Shown one piece after another: positions 18,202 through 27,046 of a DNA stretch of 64,000 nucleotides. The number at the start of each line of letters is the position of its first letter. Position 1 is the stretch's first letter. The position numbers and the translations under genes were made by a program. The stretch is from Streptomyces nigra. Lineage in GTDB: Bacteria; Actinomycetota; Actinomycetes; Streptomycetales; Streptomycetaceae. The DNA is taken from positions 2,286,501-2,350,500 of the forward strand of contig NZ_CP029043.1 in NCBI RefSeq assembly GCF_003074055.1, in the 5' to 3' direction. A model generated the notes under the pieces. It saw only the letters and a list, made by a program, of their open reading frames with translations. It had not been told where the DNA came from and did not search any database.

Positions 18202-20465
18202 GGGAGTTCCTGCTCGGACTGCGGCTGCTGCTCGGTTCCGGCCGGGGCAACCGCGTCCGGTTCGCGTTGATGACGCTGGGCGGCTCGCTCGGCGTGTGCT
18301 GCCTCGCCCTGGTGCTCACGATCCCGGCGATCCTCGACGCCCACGACGGCCGGGCCGCCGCCCGCTCGCCCCGCCTGCACATCGGGAAGCCGGAGCCCGG
18401 ACGGACCTGGGTGCGGGAGTTCCGGGACCCGCACGGCTCCCGGCCGTTCGGCCGCGTCTTCGTCGCCATCGGTGGTGCGGACACCCCCGAGCCGCCGCCG
18501 GGCCTCGACCGGCTGCCCCGCCCCGGCGAGGTGTACGTCTCCCCCGCCCTGCACGAGCAACTGCGGCGCGAGCCCGGGCTGAGCGGCCTGGTGCCGGGCA
18601 CGGAGAAGGGCCTGATCGGCGCGGCCGGTCTGACCGACCCCGACGAGCTGTACGCCTACGTCGGTGCGACCCGGCACCAGCTCGGTGCGGAAGCAAGGGC
18701 GTTGAAGGGCTTCGGGAAGGGCTATCCGCCCTCGCGCGTGGTCGACCCCTCCACGCTGGAGGCCCTCCGCTTCACCCTGGCCACCCTCGTCCTGCTGCCC
18801 CTCGCCGTCTTCCTGTCGGTGTGCGCCAAGCTCTCCGCGGCCAGCCGCAACCGCCGGCTCGCCGCCCTGCGGCTGCTGGGCCTCAGCACGAAGGGAACCC
18901 AGCGGGTCAACGCCGCCGAGACCGTCGTGGCGGCCCTGCTCGGAGCCGCCCTGGGCCTCGGCGAGTTCTGGCTGCTCAACCAGATCGTCGCCCGGACCGG
19001 ACTGCCCGGTCTGAAGTGGTATGCCGCCGACGGCGCGGTGTCGGCGGGGACGGCCGCCCTGTGCCTCCTCGGCTGCCCGGCGCTGGCCTGGTTCGTCGGC
19101 CGGGCGAGCGCCCGCGCGGCCGCTCGCGCCCCGCTCGCGACCCGCCGGACGGCGGTCCCCCGGGCGCCCCGGGCCCGCTGGGGCCTGCTGTTCGTCACCG
19201 GCCTCGGCGTCACCGCCGGTTACGCGGCCACCGGCCTCCGCGAGCACCCGGCGCGCAGCGACGGGCTCAACGCCCTGCTGATGCCGGCCGGGATCCTGAT
19301 GACCGGCCTCGGTCTGGTGCTCGCGCTGCCCCTGCTGTCGTATCTGCCCGCCCGACGCCTCGCGCGGTCCGGGAATCTCGCCCTCAGCCTGGCCATGCGC
19401 CGCAACGAGGTCGAGCCGGGCAGCGCCCTGCGCGTGGTCTCCGGTCTGGTCCTGCTGGTGTTCTCGGCGTCCCTCGCCCAGGGCGTCCTGGTGGAGCTGA
19501 ACCAGGTCTCACGCACCACCTCGCCCACCCAGGAGTACGGACTGCCGACGGCACAGCTGAGCGGGGACCAGCAGCGGCGGCTCCGGGAGACCCCCGGCGT
19601 GGACACGTCCGCCGTCGTCATGGCCTTCGACGACGACCTGGACAGCGACAGCGACGACGACCAGGCCGACGCCCTGGTCGCCACCTGCGCCCAACTGACC
19701 GCGCTGACCCGGCGGGTGGAGGGCTGCGTGGACGGCGAGGTCATGCGCCTGTCCGATCCGAACACCGGGGACGAGCCGTTCGGGACCTCCACGTTCGCAC
19801 TGAGGAAGGACGGCCGGCCGCTGTCCCTGCGGGTGCCGGTGCCGGAGGACACCGTGCGGTACACGGGGCCGGGGGTGACGCACGTGTCCAACGCCGCCCT
19901 CCTGGTCCCGCCCGGCAAGCTGCCGCCGGGTGCCGTCCCGGTGTCCGCGACCCTCGTCCTGGCGTCGTCCTCGGACCCGTCGACGGTCCGCGCGGTGCTG
20001 GACGCCATCGGCGGGATCGCGCCGACCGCCGAGGTGGACCCGGCGGGCGTCAACATCGAGGCGCTCCAGCAGCTCACGGTCATCAAGACGCTCCTCGTGG
20101 CGGGCATGGTCATGGGCCTGGTGATCGGGGTCGCCGCGTTCCTGGTGTCGGTGACGGACCGTGCCGTGGAACGCCGTTCGCAGGTCACGGCGCTGGCGCT
20201 GCTCGGCGCCCGGCCCCGAGTCCTGCGCACGGTCCAGTGCCTCCAGGTCGTCCTGCCGCTCACGGTCGGTCTCGTCCTGGCCCTGGTCGCGGGGAAGCTC
20301 GCGGAGACCGCCTATCTGGTGACGGGCGGCGGCGAGGTCCTCTGGGACGGCGCGGGCGTTCCGGTGCTGGTGGTCTCCGCGCTCGGCGTCCTGGTCGCCG
20401 CCGCCGTCGGCACGCTTCCTCTGACGGGCCGGCGCATCGACCCCGAGGCGATCCGCCGGGACTGA
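18198..20465 (+). CDS. FtsX-like ABC transporter permease
   Basis: A 755-residue permease paired with the preceding ATPase (ATGA overlap). It has an N-terminal helix (LMTLGGSLGVCCLALVLTI), two helix bundles flanking extracytoplasmic regions, and a last FtsX domain with TVIKTLLVAGMVMGLVIGVAAFLVSVTDRAVERRSQ and ALALLGARPRVLRTVQ. This architecture is found in Streptomyces lipoprotein-release/MacB-like exporters that handle peptides, lipids or signals rather than nutrients. Substrate unknown. An acidic run (DDDLDSDSDDDQAD near residue 478) lies in the outer domain. Confidence 0.82.
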   Translation: MREFLLGLRLLLGSGRGNRVRFALMTLGGSLGVCCLALVLTIPAILDAHDGRAAARSPRLHIGKPEPGRTWVREFRDPHGSRPFGRVFVAIGGADTPEPPPGLDRLPRPGEVYVSPALHEQLRREPGLSGLVPGTEKGLIGAAGLTDPDELYAYVGATRHQLGAEARALKGFGKGYPPSRVVDPSTLEALRFTLATLVLLPLAVFLSVCAKLSAASRNRRLAALRLLGLSTKGTQRVNAAETVVAALLGAALGLGEFWLLNQIVARTGLPGLKWYAADGAVSAGTAALCLLGCPALAWFVGRASARAAARAPLATRRTAVPRAPRARWGLLFVTGLGVTAGYAATGLREHPARSDGLNALLMPAGILMTGLGLVLALPLLSYLPARRLARSGNLALSLAMRRNEVEPGSALRVVSGLVLLVFSASLAQGVLVELNQVSRTTSPTQEYGLPTAQLSGDQQRRLRETPGVDTSAVVMAFDDDLDSDSDDDQADALVATCAQLTALTRRVEGCVDGEVMRLSDPNTGDEPFGTSTFALRKDGRPLSLRVPVPEDTVRYTGPGVTHVSNAALLVPPGKLPPGAVPVSATLVLASSSDPSTVRAVLDAIGGIAPTAEVDPAGVNIEALQQLTVIKTLLVAGMVMGLVIGVAAFLVSVTDRAVERRSQVTALALLGARPRVLRTVQCLQVVLPLTVGLVLALVAGKLAETAYLVTGGGEVLWDGAGVPVLVVSALGVLVAAAVGTLPLTGRRIDPEAIRRD

Positions 20466-20559
20466 CCAGGAGGGGTATCGGCCGCGTGGGGCGTTGCTGC
20501 ACACTCCTTGCTGCGCGGTCCGCCCCACGGGCCCGTTGTCCCCGGACGCTGGAGGCGTC

Positions 20560-20775
20560 ATGCTGGAGATCAACACGAGCAAGGTGAGCCGCTGGGACCA
20601 GCACGGGCGGGTGCATGTCGTGCATGTCGTGCGCAAAGGGCCGCAGCGAACGCTGAGATGCGAGACCTGCGGGTGGCGCAGAGCGGCGCAGTTCCTGCCG
20701 TGGCTGAAGGCGGAGGAGCACCTGGCGGAGGCCCACCAGGCCACCGTGGACCCGACGGAGACGCAGCACGGATGA
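20560..20775 (+). CDS. Small protein with a possible C2H2-type zinc site
   Basis: A 71-residue protein of unrecognised family. The ATG at 20560 follows GGAGG directly. The sequence contains LRCETCGW and ends its helix with EEHLAEAH, giving C-x2-C-x16-H-x4-H, a spacing that could hold one zinc ion. An Arg/Lys-rich segment precedes it, so nucleic-acid binding is possible. A 9-bp tandem repeat (CATGTCGTG twice) encodes HVVHVV. The stop overlaps the ATG of the following GNAT gene. Confidence 0.7.
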   Translation: MLEINTSKVSRWDQHGRVHVVHVVRKGPQRTLRCETCGWRRAAQFLPWLKAEEHLAEAHQATVDPTETQHG

Positions 20776-21395
20776 CGAGCCATGTCCGCCTGTACCAGCC
20801 CGGTGACCGCGCGGCGGTCGAGGACATCTGTGTGCGTACGGCCCATGTGGGCGGGGACAGCCGGCCGTACTACGAGGACCCCGGGGTGTTCCCGGCGGCC
20901 TTCGCGCTGCCGTATGTCGTGCTGGAGCCGGAGTTGGCCTTCGTGGTGGACGACGGGCGGGGGCGGGCCGTCGGCTATGTCGTGGGGACGGCGGACACCG
21001 CACGGTTCGTGAAGGAGTACCGGGCCGCGTGGCTGCCGCGGATCGCCGGGCGCTATCCGGATCCGGTCGAACCCCGCACGCCGGACGAGGAGATCGCCCG
21101 GCTGCTGCACACCCCGGAGCGCATGCTGGTGCCGGAGGTGGCCGGATATCCCGCGCATCTGCACATCGATCTGCTGCCCGGCTGGCAGGGAAAGGGGTAC
21201 GGGCGGGTGCTCATGCACACGCTGTTCCGGGCCCTGCGGGAGCGCGGCGTCCCGGCCGTCCATCTGTGCATGGTCACGGCCAACACCGCCGCGCGCGCCT
21301 TTTACGACCGGCTCGGCTTCCACGAGATACCGGTGCCGGATGCCGGTCCGGTGACCTATCTCGGGCGGACGACGGAGACCACCGGGGCCGTCTGA
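20772..21395 (+). CDS. GNAT-family N-acetyltransferase
   Basis: A 207-residue acetyltransferase. It opens with VRLYQPGDRAAVEDICVRTA, has the acyl-CoA site LHIDLLPGWQGKGYGRVLMHTLF (Q/RxxGxG/A) and ends with MVTANTAARAFYDRLGFHE. The long insert before the core (KEYRAAWLPRIAGRYPDP) resembles GNAT domains related to those fused to O-GlcNAcase-like proteins. Acceptor unknown. It is translationally coupled to the 71-residue protein upstream and converges on the TetR gene. Confidence 0.85.
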   Translation: MTSHVRLYQPGDRAAVEDICVRTAHVGGDSRPYYEDPGVFPAAFALPYVVLEPELAFVVDDGRGRAVGYVVGTADTARFVKEYRAAWLPRIAGRYPDPVEPRTPDEEIARLLHTPERMLVPEVAGYPAHLHIDLLPGWQGKGYGRVLMHTLFRALRERGVPAVHLCMVTANTAARAFYDRLGFHEIPVPDAGPVTYLGRTTETTGAV

Positions 21396-21399
21396 CGGC

Positions 21400-21999
21400 T
21401 CAGTCGCGCGCCCGCAGGCCCCGGAGCAGCAGGCCCACCAGGGCGTCGAAGTCGTCCTGCACCCCGGGCTGTTCCCACTCGCGGGCGTAGTGCGGGTCGT
21501 GGAAGCGGTCGGTCGCACGGAAGACGGCGACGGCCGCGACGGCCGGGTCCGCGGCGGTGAAGACACCGGACTCGACGCCGTCCCGGACGATCGCGGTGAG
21601 CTGCCCGGTGAGGTCGGCGATGTGCTCGCTCACCACCGTCTCGGCGGTCTCCGTGGTCAGCACCGAGTACGTGGCGAACAGCTCGGGGTCGTCGAACGCC
21701 TTGCGGCGCTTGGCGGCGAACAGCGCCGCGAGCCATTCCCGCAACCGGACCTCCGCGTCGCGGCCGGGCGCGCCCGCGATGTCCGCCAGCAGTCCCGTCG
21801 TCCGGTCCAGCCAGCGCTTGGTGACGGCCTCCCGCAGTGCCGCCTTGGTGCGGAAGTGCCGGTAGACGCTGCCATGGCTGACGCCGAGCGCGCGGGCGAC
21901 GTCGACCACGGTGGCCTTGGCCGGGCCGTGGCGGCGCAGCACCTCCTCGGTCGCTTCGAGGATGCGCTCGGCGGTCAGGGTCGGGGACGTCGACGGCAT
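21400..21999 (-). CDS. TetR-family repressor
   Basis: A 199-residue regulator. The N-terminal HTH is ATVVDVARALGVSHGSVYRHF; the C-terminal half is the helical ligand domain. It starts 41 bases after the stop of the aldo/keto reductase and runs the same way, so the two should form an operon. The 36-bp palindrome in front of that operon (23065-23100) is the natural candidate operator, making it an autoregulated, ligand-induced reductase unit (inference). Confidence 0.88.
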   Translation of the reverse strand: MPSTSPTLTAERILEATEEVLRRHGPAKATVVDVARALGVSHGSVYRHFRTKAALREAVTKRWLDRTTGLLADIAGAPGRDAEVRLREWLAALFAAKRRKAFDDPELFATYSVLTTETAETVVSEHIADLTGQLTAIVRDGVESGVFTAADPAVAAVAVFRATDRFHDPHYAREWEQPGVQDDFDALVGLLLRGLRARD

Positions 22000-22040
22000 G
22001 TCCTAGACGGTACCCGGCGTGCCGGACGGCGCCGCAGGCA

Positions 22041-23042
22041 CTACTCGGTCCCCAGGTGGGCCATCTGCGGGGCGGGGTAGCGGTCGCCGGCCGCGGCGCC
22101 CGGCGGCACCGCCTCCTCGATCGCCGTGAGGTCCGCCTCGTCCAGGGTGACGTCGAGCGCGCCCAGGGACTCGGTGAGCCGCTCGCGGGTGCGGGCGCCG
22201 ACGAGGGGCACGATGTCCTCGCCCCGGGAGAGCACCCAGGCGATGGCGATCTGGGCGACGGATACGCCCTTGCGCTCGGCGATCTTCCGCAGCGCGTCGA
22301 CGAGGTCGAGGTTGTGCCGGAGGTTGTCGCCCTGGAAGCGGGGCGAGTGCGCCCGGAAGTCCTGTGCGGCGAGCTGCCGGTCGCGGGTGAAGTGCCCGGA
22401 GATCAGGCCGCGGGAGAGCACACCGTAGGCGGTGATGGAGATGCCCAGCTCACGGGTGGTGGGCAGGATCTCCTTCTCGATGCCGCGGGAGATCAGGGAG
22501 TACTCGATCTGGAGGTCGGTGACGGGCGCGGTGGCGGCGGCGCGGCGGATCGTCTCGGCGCCGACCTCGCTGAGGCCGACGTGCCGGACGTGGCCCTTCT
22601 CGATCAGTTCGGCGATGGCGCCCACCGTCTCCTCGATGGGGACCTCGGGGTCGAGCCGGGAGATCCGGTAGACGTCGATGTGGTCGACGCCGAGGCGCTG
22701 CAGGGAGTACGCGGCGAAGTTCTTCACGGCGGCGGGCCGGCCGTCGAAGCCGCTCCATTCGCCGTCGGGGCCGCGCAGCGCGCCGAACTTCACGCTGACC
22801 TGCGCCTTCTCGCGCAGCTGTGCGGGTGCCGTGCGCAGGGCCTCGCCGATCAGGAGTTCGTTGTGGCCCATGCCGTAGAAGTCGCCCGTGTCGAGCAGGG
22901 TGACGCCGGCGTCCAGGGCGGCGTGGATCGTGGCGATCGACTCGGTCCGGTCCGCGTCGCCGTAGAGCGCCGACATGCCCATGCAGCCGAGGCCGAGGGC
23001 GGAGACCTGGGGGCCGGTGGTTCCTAGGGGTCGGGTTCGCAT
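22041..23042 (-). CDS. Aldo/keto reductase (AKR13-like)
   Basis: A 333-residue NADPH-dependent reductase. It has LGLGCMGMSALYG, the catalytic D51-Y56-K85 set (DTGDFYG, SVKFG) and cofactor strands (HVGLSEVG, ITAYGVLSRGLISG). The catalytic His of classical AKRs is replaced within VYRISRLDP, as in the AKR13 branch. The ATG at 23042 lies eight bases after GGAGG and is chosen over two starts further upstream. It heads an operon with the TetR gene and faces a near-perfect palindrome. Confidence 0.88.
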   Translation of the reverse strand: MRTRPLGTTGPQVSALGLGCMGMSALYGDADRTESIATIHAALDAGVTLLDTGDFYGMGHNELLIGEALRTAPAQLREKAQVSVKFGALRGPDGEWSGFDGRPAAVKNFAAYSLQRLGVDHIDVYRISRLDPEVPIEETVGAIAELIEKGHVRHVGLSEVGAETIRRAAATAPVTDLQIEYSLISRGIEKEILPTTRELGISITAYGVLSRGLISGHFTRDRQLAAQDFRAHSPRFQGDNLRHNLDLVDALRKIAERKGVSVAQIAIAWVLSRGEDIVPLVGARTRERLTESLGALDVTLDEADLTAIEEAVPPGAAAGDRYPAPQMAHLGTE

Positions 23043-23064
23043 CGTCATGTCCTCCACTGTGCCC

Positions 23065-23100
23065 TAACAGCTGACAGATTTCAATATCTGTCAGCTGTTA
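23065..23100. promoter_or_regulatory. Palindromic operator, 15-bp perfect arms
   Basis: TAACAGCTGACAGAT (23065-23079) and ATCTGTCAGCTGTTA (23086-23100) are exact inverted copies around TTCAAT. The site ends 22 bases before the reductase ATG, where a repressor would block the promoter. Its size and symmetry fit a TetR-type operator for the co-transcribed TetR protein. It is also 110 bp upstream of the chitinase start. Confidence 0.8.
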
Positions 23101-23124
23101 CTTGTCGGCCGATCTCAAGCGCAC

Positions 23125-23157
23125 TGGTCCAGACCTCTTGACGAAAGGTCTGGACCA
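23125..23157 (+). promoter_or_regulatory. chi-box/dre-type inverted repeat before the chitinase
   Basis: TGGTCCAGACCT (23125-23136) and its exact inverse AGGTCTGGACCA (23146-23157) flank a nine-base spacer that carries TTGACG, a plausible -35. TGGTCCAGACCT is the 12-bp element described in Streptomyces chitinase promoters, and ACTGGTCCAGACCTCT is close to the DasR-binding dre. So chitin or N-acetylglucosamine control of the following chitinase is expected. Confidence 0.82.
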
Positions 23158-23210
23158 CGAGCACTGTCATGCCTACGACACCTCACCGCACCCCCCACCG
23201 GGAGGCCCGT

Positions 23211-24257
23211 ATGCTCCGCCGCGCCCTGCGCGTCCTCGCCGCAGCGCTGACGACCGCCGCGCTCGCCCAACTCCCCGTCGCCGCCCCGGCGTCCGCCGCC
23301 GACACCTGTGCCGTGAAGCCGAAACCGGCCGGCAAGGTGCTCCAGGGCTACTGGGAGAACTGGGACGGCGCCGCCAACGGCGTCCACCCGCCGTTCGGCT
23401 GGACCCCGATCACCGACTCCCGTATCGCGCGGCACGGCTACAACGTGATCAACGCGGCGTTCCCCGTCATCCGCTCCGACGGCACGGCGCTGTGGGAGGA
23501 CGGCATGGACAGCGGCGTGAAGGTGGCCACCCCCGCGGAGATGTGCGCGGCCAAGGCCGCCGGCGCCACGATCCTGATGTCGATCGGCGGCGCCACCGCC
23601 GGTATCGACCTCAACTCGACGGCGGTGGCGGACCGGTTCGTCGACACGATCGGCCCGATCCTCAAGCGGTACAACTTCGACGGCATCGACATCGACATCG
23701 AGACGGGCCTGACCGGCAGCGGGAACATCGGGCAGCTGTCGGCCTCGCAGGCCAACCTCATCCGGATCATCGACGGAATCCTGGCCCGGATGCCGTCCGG
23801 CTTCGGCCTGACGATGGCCCCGGAGACGGCGTACGTCACGGGCGGCAGCGTCGTCTACGGCTCGATCTGGGGCGCCTATCTGCCCATCATCAAGAAGTAC
23901 GCCGACAACGGGCGCCTGTGGTGGCTGAACATGCAGTACTACAACGGCAGCATGTACGGCTGCTCCGGCGACTCCTACCAGGCCGGCACCGTCCAGGGCT
24001 TCGTCGCCCAGACCGACTGTCTCGACAAGGGCCTTGTAGTGCAGGGCACGACGATCAGGGTCCCCTACGACAAGCAGGTGCCGGGCCTGCCCGCGCAGCC
24101 CGGCGCGGGCGGCGGCCACATGTCGCCGTCCCAGGTCGGCGAGGCCTGGCGGCACTACGGCGGTGCGCTCAAGGGCCTGATGACCTGGTCGCTGAACTGG
24201 GACGGCTCGAAGAACTGGACCTTCGGCGACAACGTCAAGGCCCTGCAAGGCCGTTGA
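23211..24257 (+). CDS. Secreted GH18 chitinase
   Basis: A 348-residue enzyme. The ATG at 23211 has GGGAGG five bases upstream and gives a proper Sec signal (RALRVLAAALTTAALAQLP, cleavage near ASA). The GH18 barrel begins at VLQGYWENWDG, has SIGGATAG, and the catalytic DGIDIDIE at about 157-164 with Glu as proton donor. Late strands MQYYNGS and GLMTWSLNWDG complete the family pattern. There is no carbohydrate-binding module. Regulation by the chi/dre element is likely. Its stop abuts the stop of the opposing GNAT gene (TGATCA). Confidence 0.93.
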   Translation: MLRRALRVLAAALTTAALAQLPVAAPASAADTCAVKPKPAGKVLQGYWENWDGAANGVHPPFGWTPITDSRIARHGYNVINAAFPVIRSDGTALWEDGMDSGVKVATPAEMCAAKAAGATILMSIGGATAGIDLNSTAVADRFVDTIGPILKRYNFDGIDIDIETGLTGSGNIGQLSASQANLIRIIDGILARMPSGFGLTMAPETAYVTGGSVVYGSIWGAYLPIIKKYADNGRLWWLNMQYYNGSMYGCSGDSYQAGTVQGFVAQTDCLDKGLVVQGTTIRVPYDKQVPGLPAQPGAGGGHMSPSQVGEAWRHYGGALKGLMTWSLNWDGSKNWTFGDNVKALQGR

Positions 24258-24770
24258 TCAGGACAGCTCCCTGACGTACCGGTCGAACAGCGTCCCGTCG
24301 TCCGCGAACCGCTGCCCGCCGGGTGTGAACCCCGCCCGGCGGGCCACGGCGACGGACGCCGCGTTGCCCGGCTCGACCTGGATCACGGCCGCCCGCGCGC
24401 CCACGTCCGCCGCGTACCGGCAGACCAGCAGGACGGCCCGGGTGGCGAGGCCCCGCCCCCGCCAGGCCGGGTAGAGGCCGTAGGCGACGTTGACCTGCCC
24501 CCGGGTGAGACCCTCGGCCTCGGACCGCAGGTCGATCGTGCCCGCGAGCGTCCGGCCGTGCTCCACGCGGATGCCGAAGGCCCGCAGGGAGCCGCCCTCG
24601 GCCCACTGCGCGGCGCAGTGCCGCAGATACGCCGCGACGCCCTCGGGGGTGCCGGGGCCGCCGCTGAGCCAGCGGATCAACTGCTCGTCCTCGCCCGCGA
24701 GATGGGCCGGGCCGTCGTCCGGTCCGAGCGGGGACAGAGTGACCGTCCCGTCGGAGAGGGGCCTCTCCAT
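24258..24770 (-). CDS. GNAT acetyltransferase
   Basis: A 170-residue acetyltransferase of the ribosomal-protein/small-molecule group. Key parts are FGIRVEHGRTLAGTIDLR, VNVAYGLYPAWRGRGLATRAV (R-x-x-G-x-A/G) and VEPGNAASVAVARRAGF. The ATG at 24770 is chosen because AGGG lies four bases upstream; longer versions lack conserved sequence. The acceptor is unknown. It follows the maltokinase-cap-like gene by seven bases and is probably co-transcribed. Confidence 0.85.
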   Translation of the reverse strand: MERPLSDGTVTLSPLGPDDGPAHLAGEDEQLIRWLSGGPGTPEGVAAYLRHCAAQWAEGGSLRAFGIRVEHGRTLAGTIDLRSEAEGLTRGQVNVAYGLYPAWRGRGLATRAVLLVCRYAADVGARAAVIQVEPGNAASVAVARRAGFTPGGQRFADDGTLFDRYVRELS

Positions 24771-24777
24771 ACGGCCC

Positions 24778-25443
24778 TCAGTCCTGGCCCGTTCCGGTGT
24801 GCAGGGTGACGAAGAGGCCGTGGGCGCGGGTGCCGTCCGCCAGGGTCCAGACACCGCCGACGTGTCCGCGGGCGCCCTCGGGAAGCGCCGGGGCGCCCGC
24901 GGGGGCGGGGGTCAGCACGCGGTGCAGCAGGAGCGGGCCGTCGGCCGTGGCGATCCGGGTGCCGTGCGCGGAGTCCTCGGCGAGCGGCAGGCCGGACTGC
25001 TCGCCCCGGAGGGCGGCGCCGGTACGGGAGCGGGTGACGTCCCGGTCGACGGCGTCGGAGACGCTCTGCGCCTGCGCCTCCACCCGCCCGTCGATCAGGG
25101 CGAGCAACTCGGCGACCAGCACCGGGTCCTGGCAGCCGTCGTACACCCAGCGCCGGCCCAGGACGCCGTGCTCGGTGGTGCCGATCAGGGCCTCCTCGGC
25201 GCCGTCGAGAGGAGCGCCGCGGTACGTCATCGGGACGAGATACCCGGCCGCTCCCGGCGTCGACGCGTCGGTGATCACCATGAACTCGATGCCGACCTCG
25301 CCGTTGGGGTCGTCCAGCCGGAAGCCGCCGGCCTTCTCCGGCCGGGACGCACCGGAACCGGCGTACCAGGGGCGCGACGGCAGCCAGGTGGCGAGCAGTT
25401 CCAGCTTCGTCGGCGTGAGGGTGGTGCGGTGGATGATGGCCAT
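24778..25443 (-). CDS. Maltokinase N-terminal cap-like protein
   Basis: A 221-residue stand-alone protein matching the N-terminal cap domain of actinobacterial maltokinases: HRTTLTPTKLELLATWLPSRPWY, FRLDDPNGEVGIEFMVITD, YLVPMTYRGAPL, LIGTTEHGVLGRRWVYDGCQDPV. The kinase domain is absent. Such solo cap proteins are widespread in Streptomyces without known function; a link to maltose-1-phosphate/trehalose metabolism is only by homology. ATG 25443 begins MAIIHRTTL. It lies upstream of the GNAT gene in a small leftward unit after glyS. Confidence 0.72.
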   Translation of the reverse strand: MAIIHRTTLTPTKLELLATWLPSRPWYAGSGASRPEKAGGFRLDDPNGEVGIEFMVITDASTPGAAGYLVPMTYRGAPLDGAEEALIGTTEHGVLGRRWVYDGCQDPVLVAELLALIDGRVEAQAQSVSDAVDRDVTRSRTGAALRGEQSGLPLAEDSAHGTRIATADGPLLLHRVLTPAPAGAPALPEGARGHVGGVWTLADGTRAHGLFVTLHTGTGQD

Positions 25444-25537
25444 GCCGCAGATTCTCACGGACGGCCGGTGGACACGACGCGGGGCCCCTGCCGTCCAGGA
25501 ATGGACGACGGGGACCCCGTGACGGTGTTCCGGGCGG

Positions 25538-26920
25538 TCAGGCGCCGATGAGGCGGCTGGCCAGGTAGCCCTCGATCTGGTCGAGGGAGACGCGCTCCTG
25601 CTTCATGGTGTCGCGCTCACGGACGGTCACCGCGTTGTCCTCGAGGGTGTCGAAGTCGACGGTGACGCAGAACGGCGTGCCGATCTCGTCCTGACGGCGG
25701 TAGCGGCGGCCGATGGCGCCGGCGTCGTCGAACTCGATGTTCCAGTTGCGGCGCAGGGCCTGGGCGAGGCCCTTGGCCTTCGGGGACAGCTCGGCGTTGC
25801 GGGAGAGCGGCAGCACGGCCACCTTCACCGGCGCGAGGCGCGGGTCGAGCCGCAGCACGGTGCGCTTCTCCAGCTTGCCCTTGGCGTTGGGCGCCTCGTC
25901 CTCGATGTAGGCGTCGAGCAGGAACGCCAGCATCGCGCGGCCGACACCGGCCGCCGGCTCGATGACGTACGGCGTCCAGCGCTCGCCGGCCTCCTGGTCG
26001 AAGTAGGAGAGGTCCTGGCCGGAGGCCTTGGCGTGGGCGGAGAGGTCGTAGTCGGTGCGGTTGGCGACACCCTCCAGCTCGCCCCACTCGTTGCCGCCGA
26101 ACTGGAAGCGGTACTCGATGTCAGCGGTGCGCTTGGAGTAGTGGGAGAGCTTCTCCTTCGGGTGCTCGTACCACCGCATGTTCTCCTCGCGCAGGCCGAG
26201 ACCGGTGTACCAGTTCCAGCGCTGCTCCATCCAGTACTCCTGCCACTTCTCGTCCTCGCCCGGCTTGACGAAGAACTCCATCTCCATCTGCTCGAACTCG
26301 CGGGTGCGGAAGATGAAGTTGCCGGGCGTGATCTCGTTGCGGAAGGACTTGCCCATCTGGGCGATGCCGAACGGCGGCTTGCGGCGCGAGGTGGTCTGCA
26401 CCTGGGCGAAGTTGGTGAAGATGCCCTGGGCGGTCTCGGGACGCAGGTAGGCGACGGAGCCGGAGTCCTGGGTCGGGCCGAGGTGCGTCGACAGCAGACC
26501 CGAGAACTGCTTGGGCTCGGTGAACTGGCCCTTGTTGCCGCAGTTCGGGCAGTTGATGTCGGCGAGGCCGTGCTCGGGGGCGTGGCCCTTCTTGGCCTCG
26601 TACGCCTCCTCCAGGTGGTCCGCGCGGAACCGCTTGTGGCAGGAGGTGCACTCGGTCAGCGGGTCCGTGAAGGTGGCGACGTGACCGGAGGCGACCCACA
26701 CCTCGGGGGCGAGGATCACGGACGAGTCGATACCGACGACGTCCTCGCGGGAGGTCACCATGTAACGCCACCACTGGCGCTTGAGGTTCTCCTTGAGCTC
26801 GACACCCAGCGGTCCGTAGTCCCAGGCGGCCTTCGTGCCGCCGTAGATCTCACTACTGGGGAATACGAAGCCACGGCGCTTGCTCAGGCTGACGATGGTG
26901 TCGATCTTGTCGGCGGCCAC
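25538..26920 (-). CDS. glyS: Glycyl-tRNA synthetase (alpha2 type)
   Basis: A 460-residue class II synthetase of the homodimeric type. It has the N-terminal [23 protein letters not shown], a [15 protein letters not shown] and NCPNCGNKG pair that probably binds zinc, motif 2 [38 protein letters not shown] (motif 3 region), and the anticodon-binding domain ending [23 protein letters not shown]. The start GTG at 26920 follows GAAGAGAG. It is divergent from the zinc-uptake operon; the two share a 163-bp intergenic region. Confidence 0.96.
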   Translation of the reverse strand: MAADKIDTIVSLSKRRGFVFPSSEIYGGTKAAWDYGPLGVELKENLKRQWWRYMVTSREDVVGIDSSVILAPEVWVASGHVATFTDPLTECTSCHKRFRADHLEEAYEAKKGHAPEHGLADINCPNCGNKGQFTEPKQFSGLLSTHLGPTQDSGSVAYLRPETAQGIFTNFAQVQTTSRRKPPFGIAQMGKSFRNEITPGNFIFRTREFEQMEMEFFVKPGEDEKWQEYWMEQRWNWYTGLGLREENMRWYEHPKEKLSHYSKRTADIEYRFQFGGNEWGELEGVANRTDYDLSAHAKASGQDLSYFDQEAGERWTPYVIEPAAGVGRAMLAFLLDAYIEDEAPNAKGKLEKRTVLRLDPRLAPVKVAVLPLSRNAELSPKAKGLAQALRRNWNIEFDDAGAIGRRYRRQDEIGTPFCVTVDFDTLEDNAVTVRERDTMKQERVSLDQIEGYLASRLIGA

Positions 26921-27046
26921 GGTGCTCTCTTCATTACGACGACGGGCGACGAAGCGAGGCGCTTCTACAGCGAATGCTTCAGGGTACCGGCGGGGGCTGC
27001 CCTCCAATCAAATCGGTAGCGCTCCGTGGACGCCTGAACACGCTTG

